A stretch of DNA of 64,000 nucleotides from Thiobaca trueperi (lineage in GTDB: Bacteria; Pseudomonadota; Gammaproteobacteria; Chromatiales; Chromatiaceae), in the NCBI RefSeq assembly GCF_004342175.1, contig NZ_SMAO01000008.1, positions 159,066-223,065 on the forward strand, written 5' to 3'. The notes below the pieces were generated by a model that was not told the DNA's origin, made no database searches, and saw only the letters and a program-made list of their open reading frames with translations. The position numbers and the translations under genes were made by a program. Of this stretch, positions 17,901 to 27,100 are shown piece after piece. The stretch's first letter is position 1. Every line of letters starts with the position of its first letter.

Positions 17901-18306
17901 TCACGCCACCGACTATGCCGGCAGGGAGTTCTTCCTGCTGCGCAACAAATCGCGTGGCAGCGGCATTGGCTTCTTCGAGGCCGGCGGGTTTTATCCTGAC
18001 TTCATTCTCTGGGTGCTCGACGGCGGCAGGCAGCATATCGTCTTCATCGAACCGCATGGCCTGATCCATGAGGGAATACACAGCCCCAAGGTGCAGTTCT
18101 GCACGGTCATCAAGGATATCGAGAAGCGGCTTGGCGATGGCAAGGTCACGCTGTCCAGTTTCATCGTTTCGCCAACCCCGCTTGGCGCCTTGCAGCAGAA
18201 TTTCGGCCTGTCCAGACTCGAAGACTTCCTCGATCTGAACATCCTGTTCATGAAGAACGACGGCGAATACATCGGCCGTCTGCTTCGCAAGATCGGCAGA
18301 CACTAG
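14914..18306 (+). CDS. Type III-like restriction subunit (Res), superfamily 2 helicase
   Basis: An 1130-residue DEAD/DEAH helicase. Walker A ATGSGKT is at residues 195-201, the DEGH box at 298-301, SAT at 329-331, and motif [13 protein letters not shown] begins at 631. A C-terminal PD-(D/E)XK-like nuclease region contains GFYPDF (Pro1028-Asp1029) and FIEPHG (Glu1046-Pro-His1048). The usual ExK lysine is histidine here, so cleavage competence is uncertain. The start ATG 14914 ([11 protein letters not shown]) gives a lysine-rich tail; an upstream frame reaching 14836 is inside the preceding gene. It ends in a 4-bp overlap with the convergent chemotaxis gene. Confidence 0.88.
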   Translation: MATTKKTAKATSTERKSKTSTKSADPFIFKLVLNAWMIEQFGIDPFAEHQDADGRPIPPIRRLAHAIIDEEKEGLHEDGRHRFFRELNANWPASAVLSAAEFAGYEDNILAHTKALNDRRQVAGQRRIVWKYFQWLSLMFAERYLDLFFHQPLRLLDSLNAFLTRFNDWRTKANLPTVIEPFTVADLNRLCFQNATGSGKTLLMHANILQFRHYAKASNRESAFSRSVLITPNESLTDQHLREMEQNGLVSQRFRADLLGSPDLGRVDVIEITKLGDVRRENTVAVSEFGDNNLLLVDEGHRGLGSEEETGWLKRREAISSRGFVFEYSATFAQAVAAAGSESITQTYAKSVLFDYSYRYFYEDGFGKDYSILNLAQEGADDTSIARRYLTACLLAYFQQLRLYDRDALALRPFHLEKPLWVFVGGSVSKPGGANQDEKAAIADVAKIVLFLGEFLADPATSKQDIQLLLTRSGAANGMVDANGNDIFANGFPILQGMLGAGGTVDEMYGWMLAEVFQARAGGVLRMTRIKGDSGEIHLRAGHAEQPFGLINVGDAKGLADHIGAQIPAGKVEIADSEFDDRPLFAGASDSQSPVNILIGAKKFIEGWDCWRVSTLGLMHVGKSEGSQIIQLFGRGVRLKGFDWSLKRSSRCTRIHVPRPANIQWLETLQVFGIEAEFMQRFRDYLAAEGLPGNERKEVIEVPMHTTRNFGTRLKVLRPKRKQDNGREYDFKRDAPLPILKLPLPQKIIARQIELDGYPRIEALAVGAAVATQAAARKTQLFKAHQLALIDWDAVFFDLEAFKRVRGFENLLIHRDDLPKLFADSHSAWYRLYAPDTVMQPRTWAEVRQWQTMVTTLLKRLMEALFNHQVDAFFAQRLEYRELTADDDNLPKPGERWQMMADANEATLIADLKQLAAEVETLAQVIRKSGTAGPLQEKSRSGGQPPDALLGGIHLYSPLLHMPDGAGATSRIKILPVALKDSEYDFVSDLHGHLRDHATDYAGREFFLLRNKSRGSGIGFFEAGGFYPDFILWVLDGGRQHIVFIEPHGLIHEGIHSPKVQFCTVIKDIEKRLGDGKVTLSSFIVSPTPLGALQQNFGLSRLEDFLDLNILFMKNDGEYIGRLLRKIGRH

Positions 18307-19916
18307 AGTTTGAACTGCCCGACGAGCCGCATCAGGTCTTCCGCATGCTGTGAGAGTTGGTTTGCCGCCGTTGCGGATTCGTGGGCGCCCCTGGCCGTAT
18401 CATGCATCGCGTCGGTAATCTGGTGGATGTTGTGGGAGATCTCACCGGTCGTTGCCGTCTGCTGTTCGGCAGCGGTCGCCACCTGGTTGATCTGCATGCT
18501 CACGGCATCGATCTGCGTCAAAATTTCCTGCAACGCCTGTCCGCTCTTGCCGGCTTCCTGCGTTCCCTGTTGAACCTCGCTCACCCCTTCTTTCATCGAC
18601 AGGACCGCGACCCGGGTTTCCGACTGGATCGCGTCGATCATCTCGCCAATCTCATGGGTCGCGGCGGTCGTCCGTTCCGCAAGCGCCCGGACTTCATCGG
18701 CAACGACGGCAAAGCCCCGGCCCTGCTCGCCAGCGCGTGCGGCCTCGATGGCGGCATTCAGTGCCAGGAGGTTGGTCTGTTTGGCGATGTTTTCGATGGT
18801 GCCAACGATTTTGCCGATCTGATCGCTCCGGGCACCCAGATTTTCCACCGCTCTGGCCGTCTCCTGGACGCGGTTCGCGATGCGATCCATCCCCTGAATC
18901 GTGTGATTGACCACGTTGGCGCCGACATTGGCGGACTGACTGGCCTGATTGCTCCCATCTGCCGCCATCTGACAGTTCCGGGCAATCTCGCTGCTGGTGG
19001 CCGACATTTCTTCGCCCGCCGTCGCCACTGAGCTGACCTGAGCCGAGACTTGCTCCACCCCGGCGGCGATCTGCTCGGCGGTGGCCATCAGTTCGGTCGC
19101 GGCGGAGGCGACCAGATTCGTGGTCTGAGAGAGCGTCGCGACGATCCCGTGCAGTTTCTCGACAAAGCGGTTAAACAGCCGACTGGCAACGGCGATCTCA
19201 TCTTGGCTGCGGTCATCCAGACGTTTGGTGAGATCGCCTTCGCCCTGCGCCATATCGGTCAGCATGGCGATCATGGCGTTCAGCGGCCGCATGATGGAGC
19301 GGATCAGCCAGCCGGCCATCCCCAATTGCAGCAGGATGCCGATGAGACCGACGATGATCGCCATCGTCATGGAGCGGTGGACGGTGTGGTCGAATGCCTG
19401 ATTCGCCGTCTGACTCTCTTGTCTGAGCGACTCCGCCATCTTCACGGTGGCGTCCGCGACCACCTCAACCAGGTGATCGATTTCAGCATCCAGGGCGGTG
19501 ATCTCGGGCGAGATTCCAGTGGTCGTCTTCAGCAGGGGCAGCAGTTTGCCTTCAAAGATGGCAACGATTTCGCTGGCGGCCTGCCCAGCCTCTTTGGCCC
19601 AGACGTCTTCTTCAGGGGTATCGGCGGCCTGCATGAGGTCATCCAAGAGTTTCAGGCTCTGATCACGGTTTTCAGGCCAGTCTTGTGCCGTGTCGTTCAG
19701 GTCACGGTTGATCACGGCATCCGCAATTTCCTGGTACAGAGACAGCCCGACCCGCGAGGCCTTGAGCGCCAGTTGCGCGTCTTCCGCGCGGGTCGCGCTC
19801 TCATGCTGCAAGTTTTGTAATGTTTCGAGATAAAAGAACTCGATGCCGACAATGAGAATCACAGCCAAAGTGATGATGGCCGCATTGACCAATAATTTTG
19901 CTTTAATCGTCGCCAT
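18303..19916 (-). CDS. Methyl-accepting chemotaxis protein
   Basis: A 537-residue transmembrane receptor. It has an N-terminal hydrophobic helix (residues 5-26), a periplasmic region of about 160 residues probably of the four-helix-bundle type, a second helix ([20 protein letters not shown]), a HAMP segment and a cytoplasmic signalling domain. The hairpin tip reads [20 protein letters not shown] and [18 protein letters not shown]. It would signal through CheA/CheW, neither of which is nearby. The start ATG 19916 has GAGG upstream; ATG 19928 is the alternative. The ligand is unknown. Confidence 0.93.
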   Translation of the reverse strand: MATIKAKLLVNAAIITLAVILIVGIEFFYLETLQNLQHESATRAEDAQLALKASRVGLSLYQEIADAVINRDLNDTAQDWPENRDQSLKLLDDLMQAADTPEEDVWAKEAGQAASEIVAIFEGKLLPLLKTTTGISPEITALDAEIDHLVEVVADATVKMAESLRQESQTANQAFDHTVHRSMTMAIIVGLIGILLQLGMAGWLIRSIMRPLNAMIAMLTDMAQGEGDLTKRLDDRSQDEIAVASRLFNRFVEKLHGIVATLSQTTNLVASAATELMATAEQIAAGVEQVSAQVSSVATAGEEMSATSSEIARNCQMAADGSNQASQSANVGANVVNHTIQGMDRIANRVQETARAVENLGARSDQIGKIVGTIENIAKQTNLLALNAAIEAARAGEQGRGFAVVADEVRALAERTTAATHEIGEMIDAIQSETRVAVLSMKEGVSEVQQGTQEAGKSGQALQEILTQIDAVSMQINQVATAAEQQTATTGEISHNIHQITDAMHDTARGAHESATAANQLSQHAEDLMRLVGQFKL

Positions 19917-19980
19917 GTGCTCCCTCATCGTGCAGATTTTCTGGGGTGGATTGGTATATTACTGATCCTGCGTCATTTTA

Positions 19981-20527
19981 CCTAGTAGTCAGTCACGTTG
20001 AATGAGAGAGATATTTTAGGCGTGTAAATGGTCCAAGGAAGCCAGAAAGTCAGGTTTCCAACCCGGAGCAGACACTCATGCCGGCCATCAAATATCGCGT
20101 GACGCTGACGGACGAGGAAGTGGAGAGATCGAATTCGCCCCCGGCCTGCGCCACATCGTGCAGGCTTATCCCGACGCGGAGGTGATTCGCGTGGTCCTTG
20201 ACAACCTCAACACCCACACGAAGGCCTCGCTCTATGACGCCTTCCCACCGGACGAGGCGCGCGCCATCGCCCAGCAAGCTGGAGTTCCACGACACCCCCA
20301 GGCATGGGATCTGGCTCAACATCGCCGAGATCGCGTTAGCGGTGTTGTCGAACAGGTGCCTGTCACCGCGCATCGCGGATGACGCGACCCTGAAACGCGA
20401 GATCGATGCCAATGTCAGCGAGCGCAACGCCAAGGCGGAACCCGTCAAATGGCGGTTCACCAACCAGGAAGCGCGCCGTAAGCTGGCACGCCTCTATCCG
20501 CCTGTTTCAACGTGACTGACTACTAGG
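19981..20527 (+). mobile_element. IS630-type deletion derivative with perfect terminal inverted repeats
   Basis: A 547-bp element bounded by a perfect 22-bp inverted repeat (19981-20002 and 20506-20527) starting CCTAGTAGTCAGTC. A TA dinucleotide sits at both ends (19983-19984 and 20524-20525), consistent with IS630/Tc1-type TA target duplication. Inside are the start and the end of one transposase with the middle deleted. A full element would be about twice this length, so this copy could only move if a transposase acts in trans. Confidence 0.8.
20078..20515 (+). pseudogene. IS630 family transposase, internally deleted and frameshifted
   Basis: The reading begins MPAIKYRVTLTDEEVE, an IS630-type N-terminus, then jumps to RHIVQAYPDAEVIRVVLDN followed by LNTHTKASLY, the DDE-domain region that carries the second catalytic Asp. 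A frameshift near 20270 leads into KLEFHDTPRHGIWLNIAEI in another frame, the region preceding the final catalytic Glu, and the frame ends PPVST at 20515. The helix-turn-helix domain and the first Asp are absent. It is not functional. Confidence 0.78.
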
Positions 20528-20530
20528 CTA

Positions 20531-21313
20531 TCAGGGGAGTTCGAGCGTCAAGGGGGGCAGAATCCCATGAATTCGACACCCTACGGAAGATTGCGCTTGA
20601 TCTCTGGGTGCGTTTTGATCAGATACTCGTAAGTATTCTTTGGAATGCTCTTTGAGAATCAGTTTTCGTAAATGCTCTTTCCCTGAATCATCACCCATGT
20701 TCGCAGTCATAAACATCTTTGTTTTGCATTTTCTGTAGCGTTCTTTAATCGTGTTTTCTGTATATTCATCTTCTCCTTTGGCACTGCCTTGGGCGGCCAG
20801 TACCACGTTAACCGCCTCTTCTACCGAGATGGAGAACAGATTTTTCAAATGATATATATATAGAACATCGTTTTTATCCAAAACGCTTCGAGCTTATTTT
20901 GCTTTAGAGTCTTTGAACCAGCGCGCCTACTGGGAACGCGAAGCCCTAAAATTTCGTCGAGACTCACCCCCCATTTTTCAAGCCCTTTCGCCAGCCAGCC
21001 CAACAAGTCTGGATGCGGGTAAATGCGCGCATGATGCAAATCAATCAGCGCCTCGACGTTGCGAACAGGATCCGGGGGGGCGGTGGGACAAACGAAAGCG
21101 AATATTCGGATCAAGATCGTCATATATCAGCCGGATAGACGCGCAAGGCGATTCGTATTTATCGAAATTGACCGGCTTTTCAGGCGGATAAGTCACGTAA
21201 TATGAATAGTCATACTGACGATAAAGATCCTCTTTTTTCGGACAATCACTGGCGTTCGATTTAAAGATTCCGTAATAGGTCGCGAACTGAAAATAGGAAT
21301 CATCGATTGTCAC
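20531..21313 (-). pseudogene. Frameshifted orphan gene downstream of the integrase
   Basis: Three successive minus-strand frames join into one protein of roughly 255 residues. It starts VTIDDSYFQFATYYGIF at GTG 21313, overlapping the integrase stop in a GTGA arrangement. It shifts frame at the seven-G run 21074-21080, continues VEALIDLHHARIYPHPDLLG, shifts again near the five-T run 20871-20875, and ends after SISVEEAVNVVLAA and NTIKERYRKCKTKMF. The sequence is more AT-rich than its neighbours. I do not recognise the family. The breaks may be real decay or sequencing errors at homopolymers. Coupling to the integrase suggests island cargo. Confidence 0.55.
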
Positions 21314-22338
21314 GGCGAAACCTCTCGACGCAAATCTTTGGCCTGAATCTGGGTATAGCGTTTCAGTTGCTTCCAATCCCGATGACCGCTAATCAAAGCG
21401 ACTTCCTGCACCTGATAACCGGCCTCGAACAGCAGTGAAATAGCGTGGTGTCGCATGTCATGAAAATGCAGGTCATCAATCCGGCAGCGCATCACGGCGC
21501 GGGTGAAATTGGCGCTGATCGATTGGGCCTTGAAGGGAAAGATGCGCGGCTCCTTGTCGCGGCGGGTCTGGCGGTGCACGATCTCCCATGCTTCGGTGAA
21601 GAGCGGCACGGTCTGGTCATTGCCGAGCTTTTTGGACGGGTGTTTGCGGTCGCGGATGAGGATGGTTCGATCCGTCTCGTTGATGTCGTCCCAACAGATG
21701 GCGACGATCTCACTGAGGCGCATGGCCGACGCGATAGCGAAGCGCACGATGTCCCACATGGGCGTCTGCATATCACGCAGGAGGGGACGCTCCCAATAAG
21801 TGCGAAGCTGTTCCAGTTCGTCGGGGGTCGGGCGGCGGTCGCGCTCGATGCTGGGGGCGATCAAGCCCTCACGGCGCAGCACTAGGCGCGCATCGATGGC
21901 CGCCTCGACCAGGACGGGGATGTCCCAATGCGCCCGCGCCACTTCCAACAGACCACGCAGATAGATCAGGTCTTGGGCGACGGTCGCCGGTCCAGCGCCG
22001 TGGTCGTTCGCGCGCATCTTGGCGTACTGAATGATGCGGGGCTTGGTCAGATCCGCCAGGGCGACATCGCCGAGTTCGCGCGCGAGCATAGCCAGGCAGG
22101 CGTCTTTGGTTCGACCGGGCGTGGGCATTTCGCGGCGGTGACGGTCGATCAGATCGCCGACGGTGGTTCGGTTCAGAATCCGGGGATCTTTGAAGGCGCG
22201 GGAATCCATTTCATACTCAACCTCACGCGCCCAGCGGGCGGCCTGTTCCTTGGTCTGAAAGGTCTTGCTGATCGGGTCGTGCCCTTTCTTGCGGACAATC
22301 GCCCGCCAGCGGTTGCTGCGTTTCTGAAACGTCGCCAT
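21310..22338 (-). CDS. Tyrosine site-specific integrase (dusA-associated)
   Basis: A 342-residue tyrosine recombinase. The N-terminal part (KRSNRWRAIVRKKGHDPISK) resembles an arm-binding domain and a SAM-like core-binding domain follows. The catalytic domain shows the first Arg in SAMRLSEIVAICW, the HxxR box in HFHDMRHHAISLLFEAG, the SGHRDW histidine and the nucleophile Tyr in LKRYTQ. It is transcribed away from dusA, whose 5' end is a known attachment site for such integrases. Its TGA overlaps the GTG of the next gene. It is intact and probably functional. Confidence 0.93.
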   Translation of the reverse strand: MATFQKRSNRWRAIVRKKGHDPISKTFQTKEQAARWAREVEYEMDSRAFKDPRILNRTTVGDLIDRHRREMPTPGRTKDACLAMLARELGDVALADLTKPRIIQYAKMRANDHGAGPATVAQDLIYLRGLLEVARAHWDIPVLVEAAIDARLVLRREGLIAPSIERDRRPTPDELEQLRTYWERPLLRDMQTPMWDIVRFAIASAMRLSEIVAICWDDINETDRTILIRDRKHPSKKLGNDQTVPLFTEAWEIVHRQTRRDKEPRIFPFKAQSISANFTRAVMRCRIDDLHFHDMRHHAISLLFEAGYQVQEVALISGHRDWKQLKRYTQIQAKDLRREVSP

Positions 22339-22490
22339 GTCGGCTCCTTTGGTACAGTGTGCACCAATGCCGGGAAAAATAGTGCAAATCTGGCTCGCGG
22401 CATCCGGTAAAGACAGGTTTTTACCATGAAGAACGATGATTGATGATGTACCAGAAAGGCCGATATGACAAGTCGAATCTCTATAAAACT

Positions 22491-23444
22491 ATGAATAAAA
22501 AGGCAATAAAACTCAGCGTTGCCCCCATGCTGGACTGGACAGACCGCCACTGCCGTTATTTCCTCCGGCTCATCACCCGTCACACCCTGCTCTATACCGA
22601 AATGGTCACCACGGGCGCCCTGATCCACGGCGACACGGCGCGCTTTCTGCGCTTCGATCCGTCCGAGCACCCGGTTGCGCTCCAGCTCGGCGGCTCCGCT
22701 CCAGCCGACATGGCGCATGGTGCACGCCTCGGTGCCGACTGGGGCTATGACGAGATCAACATGAATGTCGGCTGTCCCTCGGATCGGGTGCAGAACGGAC
22801 GCTTCGGCGCCTGTCTGATGGCCGAGCCGGGGACCGTCGCCGACTGCGTCGCGGCGATGAAGGACGCCGTCACCATCCCGGTCACGGTCAAGACCCGTAT
22901 CGGCATCGACGACCGCGACAGCTATGGCGAACTGGTCGATTTCGTCGGCACGGTGGCGCAGGCCGGATGCGATGCGCTGATCGTCCATGCGCGCAAGGCG
23001 TGGCTCTCGGGTCTGAGTCCCAAGGAAAATCGGGATGTGCCGCCGCTGCGCTATGACATCGTGCGCCAGCTCAAGCGGGATTTTCCGCACCTGACCATCG
23101 CCATCAATGGCGGCATCAAGAGCCTGGACGAGGCGCAGGATTTTCTGACCGATCTGGATGGCGTCATGATCGGGCGCGAGGCCTATCACAACCCCTGGAT
23201 GCTGGCGGAGGCGGATCGGCTCATCTTCGGCGATGAGTCGTCCATGACCAGCCGTCATGAGGTGCTGGAGCGTTTTCGGCCCTATGCCGAGCGCGAACTG
23301 GCGTCGGGCGTGCCGCTGAACGCCATGAGCCGTCATCTGCTCGGGCTCTTCCAGGGCCAGCCCGGTGCCCGCGCCTGGCGACGCCGGATCAGCGAACGGG
23401 CGCATCTGCCGGGAGCGGGAGTCGAGCTGCTGGCCGCGCGATGA
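22491..23444 (+). CDS. dusA: tRNA-dihydrouridine(20/20a) synthase DusA
   Basis: A 317-residue FMN enzyme that reduces uridine to dihydrouridine in the tRNA D-loop. Signatures are SVAPMLDWTDRHCR near residues 9-22, MNVGCPSDRVQNGRFGACLM with the catalytic Cys, VKTRIGID, and FPHLTIAINGGI. The first eight or so codons (ATGAATAAAAAGGCAATAAA) are much more AT-rich than the rest, as expected if an integrated element replaced the original 5' end. ATG 22491 was chosen over ATGs in the preceding AT-rich stretch. It overlaps the next gene by 4 bp (ATGA). Confidence 0.95.
   Translation: MNKKAIKLSVAPMLDWTDRHCRYFLRLITRHTLLYTEMVTTGALIHGDTARFLRFDPSEHPVALQLGGSAPADMAHGARLGADWGYDEINMNVGCPSDRVQNGRFGACLMAEPGTVADCVAAMKDAVTIPVTVKTRIGIDDRDSYGELVDFVGTVAQAGCDALIVHARKAWLSGLSPKENRDVPPLRYDIVRQLKRDFPHLTIAINGGIKSLDEAQDFLTDLDGVMIGREAYHNPWMLAEADRLIFGDESSMTSRHEVLERFRPYAERELASGVPLNAMSRHLLGLFQGQPGARAWRRRISERAHLPGAGVELLAAR
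22521..22560. other. Candidate attachment site (attR-type) in the dusA 5' end
   Basis: The conserved MLDWTDRHCRY coding stretch is where dusA-specific islands are known to recombine. The AT-rich sequence up to about 22516 and the adjacent integrase fit an island boundary here. I did not find a second copy of this stretch in the window, so the other boundary is unplaced. Confidence 0.4.
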
Positions 23445-24316
23445 GCTGGATCATCCTGGCGCTGGCGTGCGCCCTGAGTCTGGCCAGCGCGGACGCCGCC
23501 ACCAAGGCCTGGCTTCAGGATTTATCGGCCACCGAACTGCTGGTGGTGCGTTTCGGCATCCCCGGCCTGCTGATGACACCGCTGCTGGCCGGCCTCCCGC
23601 CTCTGGGCGAGCTGCCGCTGGCCTTCTGGGGCTGGCTGGCGGTGATGACGCCGCTGGAGCTCTTCGCGATGTGGCTCTACATGGCTGCCATCCGCGATCA
23701 TCCGCTCTCGCTCACCCTGCCGTATCTCGCCTTCACCCCGGTCTTTGTCATCGGTGTGGCCTGGATGCTGCTCGGCGAGCGTGTCTCAGCGCAGGGCGCC
23801 GCCGGGGTGTTGCTGGTGGTTGCGGGCGCCTGGGTGCTGAACAGCGGTCATGCCCGCTGGCGCGAGTGGCGCAGTTGGGGATTGCCTTTCGCGGCGATCC
23901 TCTATGAGCCGGGCTCGCGGATGATGCTGGCGGTCGCTGCCATCTATGCCGTCACCGCCACCCTCGGCAAGGGCGCGATGCGCCATCTGCCGCCCGAGAC
24001 CTTCGGCGCCTTCTATTTCGCCCTGCTGGGGCTGGCTGTGCTGGTGCTGATCGTGCTGCCGCAACCACAGGTGCTGCGCCGGCTGATCGACCGGCGCTGG
24101 CCGGTGCTCGCCGTCGGTATGCTCATCGGCATCATGGTCTATACCCACTTTCTCGCACTCCAGCAGGTGGAGGTGGCCTACATGATCGCGGTCAAACGGG
24201 TCAGCCTGCTGTTCGGCATTCTCTATGGTGCCTGGCTGTTCGGTGAGTCGGGACTGGCATCCAAACTTCCCGCCGGTGCGCTCATGCTGACTGGCGTACT
24301 GCTGATCCTGCTCTGA
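23441..24316 (+). CDS. EamA/DMT family transporter
   Basis: A 291-residue membrane protein with ten predicted helices in two homologous halves, the layout of drug/metabolite transporters. The first half ends in ERVSAQGAAGVLLVVAGAWVL and the second in SGLASKLPAGALMLTGVLLI. It should move a small metabolite or drug across the inner membrane; the substrate is unknown. It overlaps the dusA stop by 4 bp and is likely cotranscribed. Confidence 0.85.
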   Translation: MSWIILALACALSLASADAATKAWLQDLSATELLVVRFGIPGLLMTPLLAGLPPLGELPLAFWGWLAVMTPLELFAMWLYMAAIRDHPLSLTLPYLAFTPVFVIGVAWMLLGERVSAQGAAGVLLVVAGAWVLNSGHARWREWRSWGLPFAAILYEPGSRMMLAVAAIYAVTATLGKGAMRHLPPETFGAFYFALLGLAVLVLIVLPQPQVLRRLIDRRWPVLAVGMLIGIMVYTHFLALQQVEVAYMIAVKRVSLLFGILYGAWLFGESGLASKLPAGALMLTGVLLILL

Positions 24317-24413
24317 CCATGTCCAGGGCGTCACCTGAAGCGCGCAATCTGACCTACAATGCGGCCCCAGTCGCGAATCCAGGTTCGCACGCCGTCAAGC
24401 CCAAGGTGACACC

Positions 24414-24473
24414 ATGACCACCCATTCCGCGTCTGACACCGACTACCTGCCAGCCAGCGAGCGCGCCGCATGA
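24414..24473 (+). CDS. 19-codon upstream ORF of the MFS gene
   Basis: ATG 24414 follows AAGGTGAC and encodes MTTHSASDTDYLPASERAA. Its TGA overlaps the ATG of the MFS gene (ATGA), so it could couple translation of the transporter. There is no homology evidence; its good ribosome site compared with the transporter's is the only support. Confidence 0.3.
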   Translation: MTTHSASDTDYLPASERAA

Positions 24474-25810
24474 CGGCCCGCGTGCGTGCCCCCAGGCGGG
24501 AGATTTTCGGCTGGGCGATGTTCGACTTCGCCAATCAGTCCTACACCCTGCTCATCATCACGGTGGTCTTCGGCGATCTCTTCACCCGTGTCATCGTCGG
24601 CGATGCCCCGGACTACCGGCTGGGCAATCTGCTCTGGAGTCTGGCGCTGGCGAGCGGCTATCTGCTGGCGGTCATCTGCTCGCCGGTCGCCGGGGCCATC
24701 ATGGATTACACCGCAAGCAAGAAGCGCTTTCTGTTCGCGAGCTATCTGCTCACGGTGCTCGCCACGGCGGCGCTCTATTTCGTCGCACCCGGTTATGCCT
24801 GGCTCGGGGTGCTGCTCCTGATCCTCTCCAATTTCGCCTACTCCATCGGCGAGTCATTCATCGCCGGTTTTCTGCCGGGTCTTGGACCGCCGGAGGATCT
24901 GGGCAAGATCTCGGGTTTCGGCTGGTCGCTGGGTTATCTCGGCGGCATGGCGTCCGCCGTCTTCGTGCTGCTGGTGCTGGGCGATGTCAGCGCCGAGAAC
25001 TTCGAGCGCATCCGCTGGGTCGGTCCCTGGGCGGCGGTCTTCTTCCTGATCGCGGCCATTCCGACCTTTCTCTGGGTGCGTGAACGCGGGCGGGCGCGCC
25101 CGCTGCCTGCGGGACAGGGTTATCTGCGGCTCGGTCTGGTGCGGGTCGGCCAGACTGTCAGGCATCTGCGCGCACATCGCGATCTGGCGGTGCTGCTGTT
25201 CTCGGTCTTCTTCTCCATGAGCGGCATCTCCATCATCATCACCTATGCCTTCATCTATGGGGCGCAGGTGATCCAGTGGGACGAATCGACCCGCACCCTG
25301 ATGTTCGTGCTGGTGCAGATCACCGCCGCCATCGGCGCCTTCGGTTTTGGTTTCGTGCAGGATCGGATCGGCGCGCGGCGCACTTACAGTCTGACACTGC
25401 TGATGTGGATCCTCGCGATCCTGCTCATCTATCTCACGCCTTTGCTCAGCGAGCTGGCGCAGGATCGCCTCGGCCTGAACTGGGCGGCGCAGGACATCTT
25501 TCTGGTCGTGGGCTGTGTGGCGGGCCTCAGTCTGGGCGCCTGTCAATCGACCACCCGCACCCTGGTCGGACTCTTTGCCCCGCTTTCGCGTGCGGCGGAG
25601 CTCTTCGGCTTCTGGGGGCTGTCGATGAAGCTGGCCGGGGTCTTCGGTCTGCTCGTCATCGGTCTGCTGCAAGCCCTGTTCGGACTGCATGCCGCGATCC
25701 TCTTCTGCATCCTGCTCTTCGCCGCCGCCCTGCTGATTGCGCGCGGCATCAACGAGGAGCGAGGGAGGGCGGTCGCGGCGGCGCACGATGCGGGACAGGC
25801 GCAATGGTGA
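24470..25810 (+). CDS. MFS transporter, UMF1/Atg22 type
   Basis: A 446-residue transporter with about twelve membrane helices. The N-terminus REIFGWAMFDFANQSYTLLI is the hallmark of the UMF1/Atg22-like branch, and FGFVQDRIGARRTY is a typical central-loop motif. Such proteins are thought to be effluxers of amino acids or other small molecules; the substrate is not known. The start overlaps the small upstream ORF. A terminator hairpin follows 80 bp downstream. Confidence 0.88.
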   Translation: MTARVRAPRREIFGWAMFDFANQSYTLLIITVVFGDLFTRVIVGDAPDYRLGNLLWSLALASGYLLAVICSPVAGAIMDYTASKKRFLFASYLLTVLATAALYFVAPGYAWLGVLLLILSNFAYSIGESFIAGFLPGLGPPEDLGKISGFGWSLGYLGGMASAVFVLLVLGDVSAENFERIRWVGPWAAVFFLIAAIPTFLWVRERGRARPLPAGQGYLRLGLVRVGQTVRHLRAHRDLAVLLFSVFFSMSGISIIITYAFIYGAQVIQWDESTRTLMFVLVQITAAIGAFGFGFVQDRIGARRTYSLTLLMWILAILLIYLTPLLSELAQDRLGLNWAAQDIFLVVGCVAGLSLGACQSTTRTLVGLFAPLSRAAELFGFWGLSMKLAGVFGLLVIGLLQALFGLHAAILFCILLFAAALLIARGINEERGRAVAAAHDAGQAQW

Positions 25811-25889
25811 GTGTGACCCGGCCCAAGCGTTTCATCTTGAGCCAGACCGGTTAAGCGAGTGTAATAAGGCAACTGCCATCAACTTCGCG

Positions 25890-25920
25890 GCCACGGCTTT
25901 CCGCCGTGGCTTTCTCGTTT
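25890..25920 (+). terminator. Rho-independent terminator after the MFS gene
   Basis: A perfect 8-bp stem, GCCACGGC and GCCGTGGC, around a TTTCC loop, followed by TTTCTCGTTT. It separates the MFS gene from purK. Confidence 0.7.
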
Positions 25921-25945
25921 CTCTCATAACGCAGATGATTGCGCC

Positions 25946-27100
25946 ATGGATGTATTCCCTTTACCTCTTGCCCGTATCGGCATCATCGGCGGCGGTCAGC
26001 TTGGCCGCATGATGGCCAAGGCCGCCAAGCGGCTTGGCTGTACCTGTGTGGTGCTGGATCCGACCCCCGGCTCGCCGGCCGGTCAGGTCGCCGGGCATCA
26101 GATCGTCGGCGACTACCACGATCCGGCGAAACTGCGCGAGCTGGCCGAGTCCTGCGATGTCACCACCTTCGACATCGAAGACATCGACACGGATACCCTG
26201 ATCCAGCTCGAACGCGAGGGCCGCCGGGTGCATCCGTCACCCAAGGTGCTGGCGCTGATTCAGGACAAGCTCACCCAGAAGCAGGCGCTGGCGGACGCCG
26301 GAATCGCGACCGCGCCCTTCATTCCGATGCCGGAGCCGAGCCCTGAAGCCTTCGCCGCCTTTGGTTATCCGCTGGTGCAGAAGGCACGGCGCGGCGGCTA
26401 TGACGGACGCGGTGTCTCGATCCAGCGCACGCCCGATGATTATGACCAGCATCTGCCGGTGCCGTCGCTGGTCGAACGCTTCGTGCCAGCGGTGAAAGAA
26501 CTGGCGGTGCTGGTGGCACGGGGGCTGGATGGCGACTGTCGCTGTTATCCCGTGGTGGAGATGTGTTTCCGTCCCGGTGAGAATGTGCTCGACATGCTGC
26601 TGGCCCCGGCGAATATTCCTGCGGCGACGGCGGCGGCGGCGGTGAAGCTGGCTGAACGCACCCTGGAAGTGCTGGGCGGTGTCGGCATCTTCGGCGTCGA
26701 GATGTTTTTGACCGCCGATGGCGAGCTGCTGGTCAACGAAGTCGCCCCGCGCACCCATAATTCGGGCCATCACACCATTGAGGCCAATATCACCGACCAG
26801 TTCGAGCAGCATCTGCGCGCCGTGGTCGGTCTGCCGCTGGGCTCCACCGATCAACTGTCGCCAGCGGCCATGATCAATCTGCTCGGCGCGCCCGGACATC
26901 GCGGTCGTCCGGTCGTCAAAGGCATGGCGGAGGCCCTGGCGATTCCGGGCGTCTGTCTGCATCTGTACGGCAAGGCGGCGACCGCCCCCTTTCGCAAAAT
27001 GGGTCATGTGACCGTGCTCGACCCGGACCTGGAAACCGCCCGCCACAAGGCCGAGCGGGTGCGCGACCTGATCGAAATCTCTGGAGAAGACCACCCATGA
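25946..27100 (+). CDS. purK: N5-carboxyaminoimidazole ribonucleotide synthase PurK
   Basis: A 384-residue ATP-grasp enzyme that makes N5-CAIR from AIR, bicarbonate and ATP in purine synthesis. It shows the N-terminal Rossmann segment [20 protein letters not shown], the ATP-grasp stretch [17 protein letters not shown], and the metal-binding region [17 protein letters not shown]. The 4-bp overlap with purE fits the usual purK-purE pairing, although the order is purK first here. Confidence 0.97.
   Translation: MDVFPLPLARIGIIGGGQLGRMMAKAAKRLGCTCVVLDPTPGSPAGQVAGHQIVGDYHDPAKLRELAESCDVTTFDIEDIDTDTLIQLEREGRRVHPSPKVLALIQDKLTQKQALADAGIATAPFIPMPEPSPEAFAAFGYPLVQKARRGGYDGRGVSIQRTPDDYDQHLPVPSLVERFVPAVKELAVLVARGLDGDCRCYPVVEMCFRPGENVLDMLLAPANIPAATAAAAVKLAERTLEVLGGVGIFGVEMFLTADGELLVNEVAPRTHNSGHHTIEANITDQFEQHLRAVVGLPLGSTDQLSPAAMINLLGAPGHRGRPVVKGMAEALAIPGVCLHLYGKAATAPFRKMGHVTVLDPDLETARHKAERVRDLIEISGEDHP

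Noticed and set aside
9750..18306. BREX or DISARM system
   Set aside because: No PglZ, BrxL, PglX, DrmA/B or related genes are present; the pattern is Mod-Res with an inserted ATPase-DUF4276 pair.
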